Origin: Strigomonas culicis
Lineage: Eukaryota > Euglenozoa > Kinetoplastea > Trypanosomatida > Trypanosomatidae
Assembly: GCA_000482145.1 (NCBI GenBank)
Contig: AUXH01000431.1
Coordinates: 1 to 16,589, forward strand
Direction: 5' to 3'
Length of the DNA: 16,589 nucleotides
Shown here: one piece after another, positions 14,168 through 16,589 of the stretch
Numbering within the stretch: position 1 is the first letter of the stretch
Layout of the letters: each line of letters starts with the position of its first letter
Translations under genes and position numbers: made by a program
The notes under the pieces: model-generated
Database searches by the model: none
The model's input: only the letters and a program-made list of their open reading frames with translations
Told to the model about the DNA's origin: nothing

Positions 14168-15316
14168 TCAGAAATCCATTGTCTGTCCGTCGATGATGAT
14201 CGGAGCGTCCCGCGGACGGTACACGCTCCCGAATATCTTTTGGAACCGCCGCAGCGGCCCGTCGGCGGCCTCGCACAGCGCGGCCGCGTCGAGGGCGCCG
14301 TCGCGGTACTGCTGCAGCGGCGGCAGCACCAGCTCCAGGTAACGCGCGGCGGCGCGGCCAATCGCGGGGTCGAGCTCCGGGTCCTGGCAGCAGTCCACGA
14401 GGCGCTCGATGACGGCCACGTTGAGGGCCAGATCGAGCGCCTCCTCCTCATCCTCCTCATCCTCCTCCTCTTCCTCCTCGTCTTCCTCATCGCCGAGCTC
14501 CGCCGCCTCCGGCGCGGCCGCTGTGGCCTCCTCCAGCGCCTCCTCGTCCAGGTCGTCCTGCAGCTCGGCCTCGTCAATCGTGAGGCAGTACCCGCCGAGT
14601 GTGTGCACGGCCCGCACGGCGCCGTCCGCGTCCACGACGGGCGCCATCGGCCGCTCCTCGCGCGTCGCGAGCACCGGCGCCTCCGCATCCGCGTCCTCGG
14701 CAGCGACGGGCGCGCCGGTCTCGCCCTCGCCGTACACAAAGGTGCGCTTCACCGCCGGCTGGAAGTCCGCGGCGAGCGGCGCCGCGCGGGGCCGCTTGCC
14801 ACCCGTGTGGAGCGCGGGCAGCGGCGCGGCCGGCACCGCGACGCGCTGGATCCGCGCGGTGCCGGCGCCGCGCGCGGCCGGGGCCTCCCCCTGCTGCCCC
14901 GCCGTCAGGATCGTCTCCCACGCGGGCGCGGCCGACTGGGCGAGATCCTCCGCGAAGGACAGCCCCAGCAGCAGCCCATCATCGTCGCCGCCCACCGACG
15001 GCGGCAGCGGCGGCGGCACGGCCGCGGACGGCGGCTGCTGCGCCTGGCGCTCCACCTCCGCGGCGATGCCGGCGTCCGCGTCGGCCCGCAGCTCGCGCAG
15101 CTCGTCCTCCGAGAGCGGGATCGCGTGGTCCGCCACCGCCACGCGCGCCGGCGCGCCGCGGTCATCTTCCTCCTCGTCGCTGTACACGTACAGAATGATC
15201 TCCCTCCGCGGGGCGGCGGGGGCGGCAGCGGGCGCCGGCGGCGGCGCGTCCGCCAGGACGATGTCGCCCTCCGGCTGCACCGCCACGCTCGACAGAAAGG
15301 ATTGCACCGCGTCCAT
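14168..15316 (-). CDS. Acidic protein of unknown function
   Basis: 382 residues; I do not recognise a family. The codon use matches the known genes (very GC-rich third positions), the ATG at 15316 is preceded by an excellent splice acceptor, and the frame is not dependent on repeats, so it is probably real. Visible blocks: an N-terminal MDAVQSFLSS and EGDIVLADAP; REIILYVYSDEEEDD (38-52); a helix LSEDELRELRADAD (68-81); FAEDLAQSAAPAWETIL (121-137); a basic KRPR (174-177) that could be an NLS; VKRTFVYGEGE; GGYCLTIDEAELQDDLDEE; an almost pure Asp/Glu run (275-292); then a likely folded helical end (294-365) finishing RDAPIIIDGQTMDF. There is no signal peptide or membrane span. The acidic runs suggest a nuclear or chromatin-type or ribosome-assembly partner, which is only a guess. 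Confidence 0.82.
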   Translation of the reverse strand: MDAVQSFLSSVAVQPEGDIVLADAPPPAPAAAPAAPRREIILYVYSDEEEDDRGAPARVAVADHAIPLSEDELRELRADADAGIAAEVERQAQQPPSAAVPPPLPPSVGGDDDGLLLGLSFAEDLAQSAAPAWETILTAGQQGEAPAARGAGTARIQRVAVPAAPLPALHTGGKRPRAAPLAADFQPAVKRTFVYGEGETGAPVAAEDADAEAPVLATREERPMAPVVDADGAVRAVHTLGGYCLTIDEAELQDDLDEEALEEATAAAPEAAELGDEEDEEEEEEDEEDEEEALDLALNVAVIERLVDCCQDPELDPAIGRAAARYLELVLPPLQQYRDGALDAAALCEAADGPLRRFQKIFGSVYRPRDAPIIIDGQTMDF

Positions 15317-15354
15317 CCGAGCGGTTGCTTACAGAAGGGGGATACAAAGAAAAA

Positions 15355-15392
15355 CTAGTGAAGAAGAGGAAAGAGAGAGAGGAGGGGGGGGG
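15355..15392 (-). promoter_or_regulatory. Splice acceptor for the acidic-protein gene
   Basis: On the minus strand a C-run and CTCCTCTCTCTCTTTCC tract end in TTCTTCACTAG, with the AG at 15355-15356. This predicts a short 38-nt leader without an upstream AUG. Confidence 0.65.
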
Positions 15393-16150
15393 GATTAAGT
15401 TTTTTTTTTTGTCATTAGAGAGGTACGAAGCTCTGAATAAGTAAGGATCATACCATTCACTCACAACTGTCGAACATGAAAAAAAAAAAGTGATTAAAAG
15501 AAGGAAAGAAAGAAGAATAGGAAGGAAGAAAATGAACAAAAGGAGCTAGTTTTGTTATACGTAATTTGCGCCTCGGATTGCTTTTTTTATAGATATTATT
15601 ATCAGTTGCCTGCACTTTTCTTGTCGCTGATACATTAACTTTGTTTTATCTCCTCCTCACTGTTTCATTTGCCGAAACTGAGAGAGGGGGAGAAAAAAAA
15701 GAGGGTCCAATCCGAAAGATGCAGTAAACAAACAAAAATAATAGGAAATAAAAAAAAGAGGCGTATAACTCTCTCACAACTCTGTTTTTTTTTTTTTGTT
15801 GTTGTTGTTGTTTTTTTCCGCTTTGAAAGAAAGAGAAAGAAAATGGCTTCTCCCTGGTTTTCTTTTTTGGCGCTTGTGTGAGCATAGCACTGTCAGGATG
15901 AACTTTGCAGCCGCAATGAGCTCTCTCATTTCTGCTTCATCACATGTTCATTCATTTTCTTCTTCCTGTTCTCTTTCTTTCTTCAGAATAATTGAACTCT
16001 GTCGCTGTTGTTGTTGTTTATAAGTATATATATATATATATATTGATATATATATATATATATATATATGTATTTATGGTGAAGAGTAAACAACGAAAAA
16101 AGAAGATGGATATATTTTTTTATAGATCTCGTTTGACCTCACCATGCTTT
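15393..16150. other. Intergenic spacer, small membrane protein to acidic protein
   Basis: AT-rich, with homopolymers, (TTG)n runs (about 15799-15811 and 16004-16019) and a long AT microsatellite (16025-16069). The stretch 15880-15945 is less AT-biased, and on the minus sense carries a GTGATGA followed 40 nt later by CTGA; I did not accept it as a snoRNA (see the rejected list). Confidence 0.5.
16025..16069. repeat. (AT)n microsatellite, two blocks
   Basis: Two AT blocks split by a TTG, 45 bp in all, lying in the 3' UTR of the small membrane-protein gene. Confidence 0.95.
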
Positions 16151-16411
16151 CTAGTCGCTCCTCTGGTCGGCGGCGGCGGCGAGCCCTGTCGGCTCCGCGC
16201 GCTCTGCCTCTTCCTTCTTCTTCTCCGCGCGTTCCTCCCGCGCGGCGGCCAGCTTCGCCTGCAGCATGGGCACCACCTCTGCGATGATCAGCAGGGCGAG
16301 GAGCACCGCGAAGGCGCAGGCGACAACGACGGCGGTCAGCATGCCGCCGCTGAGGAGCGAAACGGCAGCCGCGGGCACCGTCGTCGTTGTGGGATCGGCA
16401 GCAGTGGACAT
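16151..16411 (-). CDS. Small single-span membrane protein of unknown function
   Basis: 86 residues from the ATG at 16411 to the TAG at 16151. A short Thr/Ala-rich N-terminus (1-18) is followed by one hydrophobic span (about 23-47, MLTAVVVACAFAVLLALLII) and a charged, probably helical tail (52-73, with AREERAEKKKEEAERAE) that could lie along a membrane or form a coiled coil. There is no typical cleavage site, so it looks like a signal anchor or tail-facing single-pass protein. The GC-rich codon use agrees with its neighbours and contrasts sharply with the flanking spacer, and a good splice acceptor lies 42 nt upstream. No family was recognised; organelle unknown. Confidence 0.72.
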   Translation of the reverse strand: MSTAADPTTTTVPAAAVSLLSGGMLTAVVVACAFAVLLALLIIAEVVPMLQAKLAAAREERAEKKKEEAERAEPTGLAAAADQRSD

Positions 16412-16453
16412 GTGGTACTTTTTTTATTATTCTTTTCCGCTCGTAGAGAGGAA

Positions 16454-16490
16454 CTGTGGAAAGGTCAGAGGGAAAAGAGAAGGAAAAGGG
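16454..16490 (-). promoter_or_regulatory. Splice acceptor for the small membrane-protein gene
   Basis: On the minus strand CCCTTTTCCTTCTCTTTTCC is followed by CTCTGACCTTTCCACAG, with the AG at 16454-16455, giving a 42-nt leader. An upstream alternative uses the (CT)n tract and the TAG at 16541-16542. Confidence 0.62.
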
Positions 16491-16546
16491 TGCTAAGTAT
16501 AGATTGAAAGTTTTTTTTTTCAGAGAGAAATAGAAGAAAACTACAT

Positions 16547-16550
<4 letters not shown>

Positions 16551-16584
<34 letters not shown>
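16551..16584. repeat. (GA)n microsatellite, (CT)n on the transcribed strand
   Basis: Perfect GA dinucleotides close to the window end. On the minus sense it is a polypyrimidine tract 9 nt before a TAG, so it may also serve as an alternative splice-acceptor signal. Confidence 0.93.
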
Positions 16585-16589
16585 AAAAG

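Noticed and set aside
14078..15398. Two long plus-strand frames opposite the acidic protein
   Set aside because: One is a Ser run and the other Leu/Arg-rich, both being the complement of the acidic GAG/GAC codons.
15885..15950. C/D snoRNA-like boxes on the minus sense (GTGATGA ... CTGA) in the spacer
   Set aside because: Only 40 nt separate the boxes, no terminal stem pairs beside them, and no C'/D' pair is visible. Chance is likely.

Overview
The window looks like nuclear DNA of a trypanosomatid (Kinetoplastea; genus not identifiable by eye). All eight genes are intronless and lie head-to-tail on the minus strand, as in a kinetoplastid polycistronic unit. Coding blocks are very GC-rich, especially at third codon positions. 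The spacers are AT-rich and full of homopolymers and microsatellites. Most starts are preceded, in the minus sense, by a polypyrimidine tract and an AG, the signature of spliced-leader trans-splicing acceptors. One product is an eIF4E with a PABP-binding N-terminal extension, a trait known from trypanosomatid translation factors. No promoter, tRNA, rRNA, transposon or CRISPR array was seen.

Layout in transcription order (right to left): a small single-span membrane protein (16151-16411); an unrecognised acidic protein (14168-15316); an eIF4E with two PAM2-like motifs (12445-13488); a mitochondrial acyl-CoA dehydrogenase of the large DmdC/FadE5-like type (9087-10973); a METTL9/DREV-type protein-histidine methyltransferase (7120-8205); a three-RRM RNA-binding protein with Gly/Tyr/Arg repeats and a helical C-terminal domain (4300-6558); importin alpha (1083-2825); and an R3H-domain protein that runs off the left edge (1-706). 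The genes do not form one pathway, which is normal for kinetoplastid arrays. Several concern RNA or its handling: eIF4E, the RRM protein and the R3H protein.

Two start sites needed correction. The longest methyltransferase and eIF4E reading frames begin at GTG. For the methyltransferase, the apparent hydrophobic N-terminus is the translation of a splice-acceptor polypyrimidine tract, and the true ATG is at 8205.

The most interesting non-coding signal is a two-copy tandem repeat at 3043-3312 in the 1.5 kb spacer upstream of the RRM gene stop. Its first 86 bp are identical between copies while the next 43 bp differ at 9 positions. The conserved part can fold into two consecutive hairpins, one with about 15 bp. 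It is a candidate for an undescribed small RNA (snoRNA-like) or RNA element. A weaker structured GC island lies at about 8795-8870. Long open frames opposite or inside the GC-rich genes were judged to be compositional shadows.
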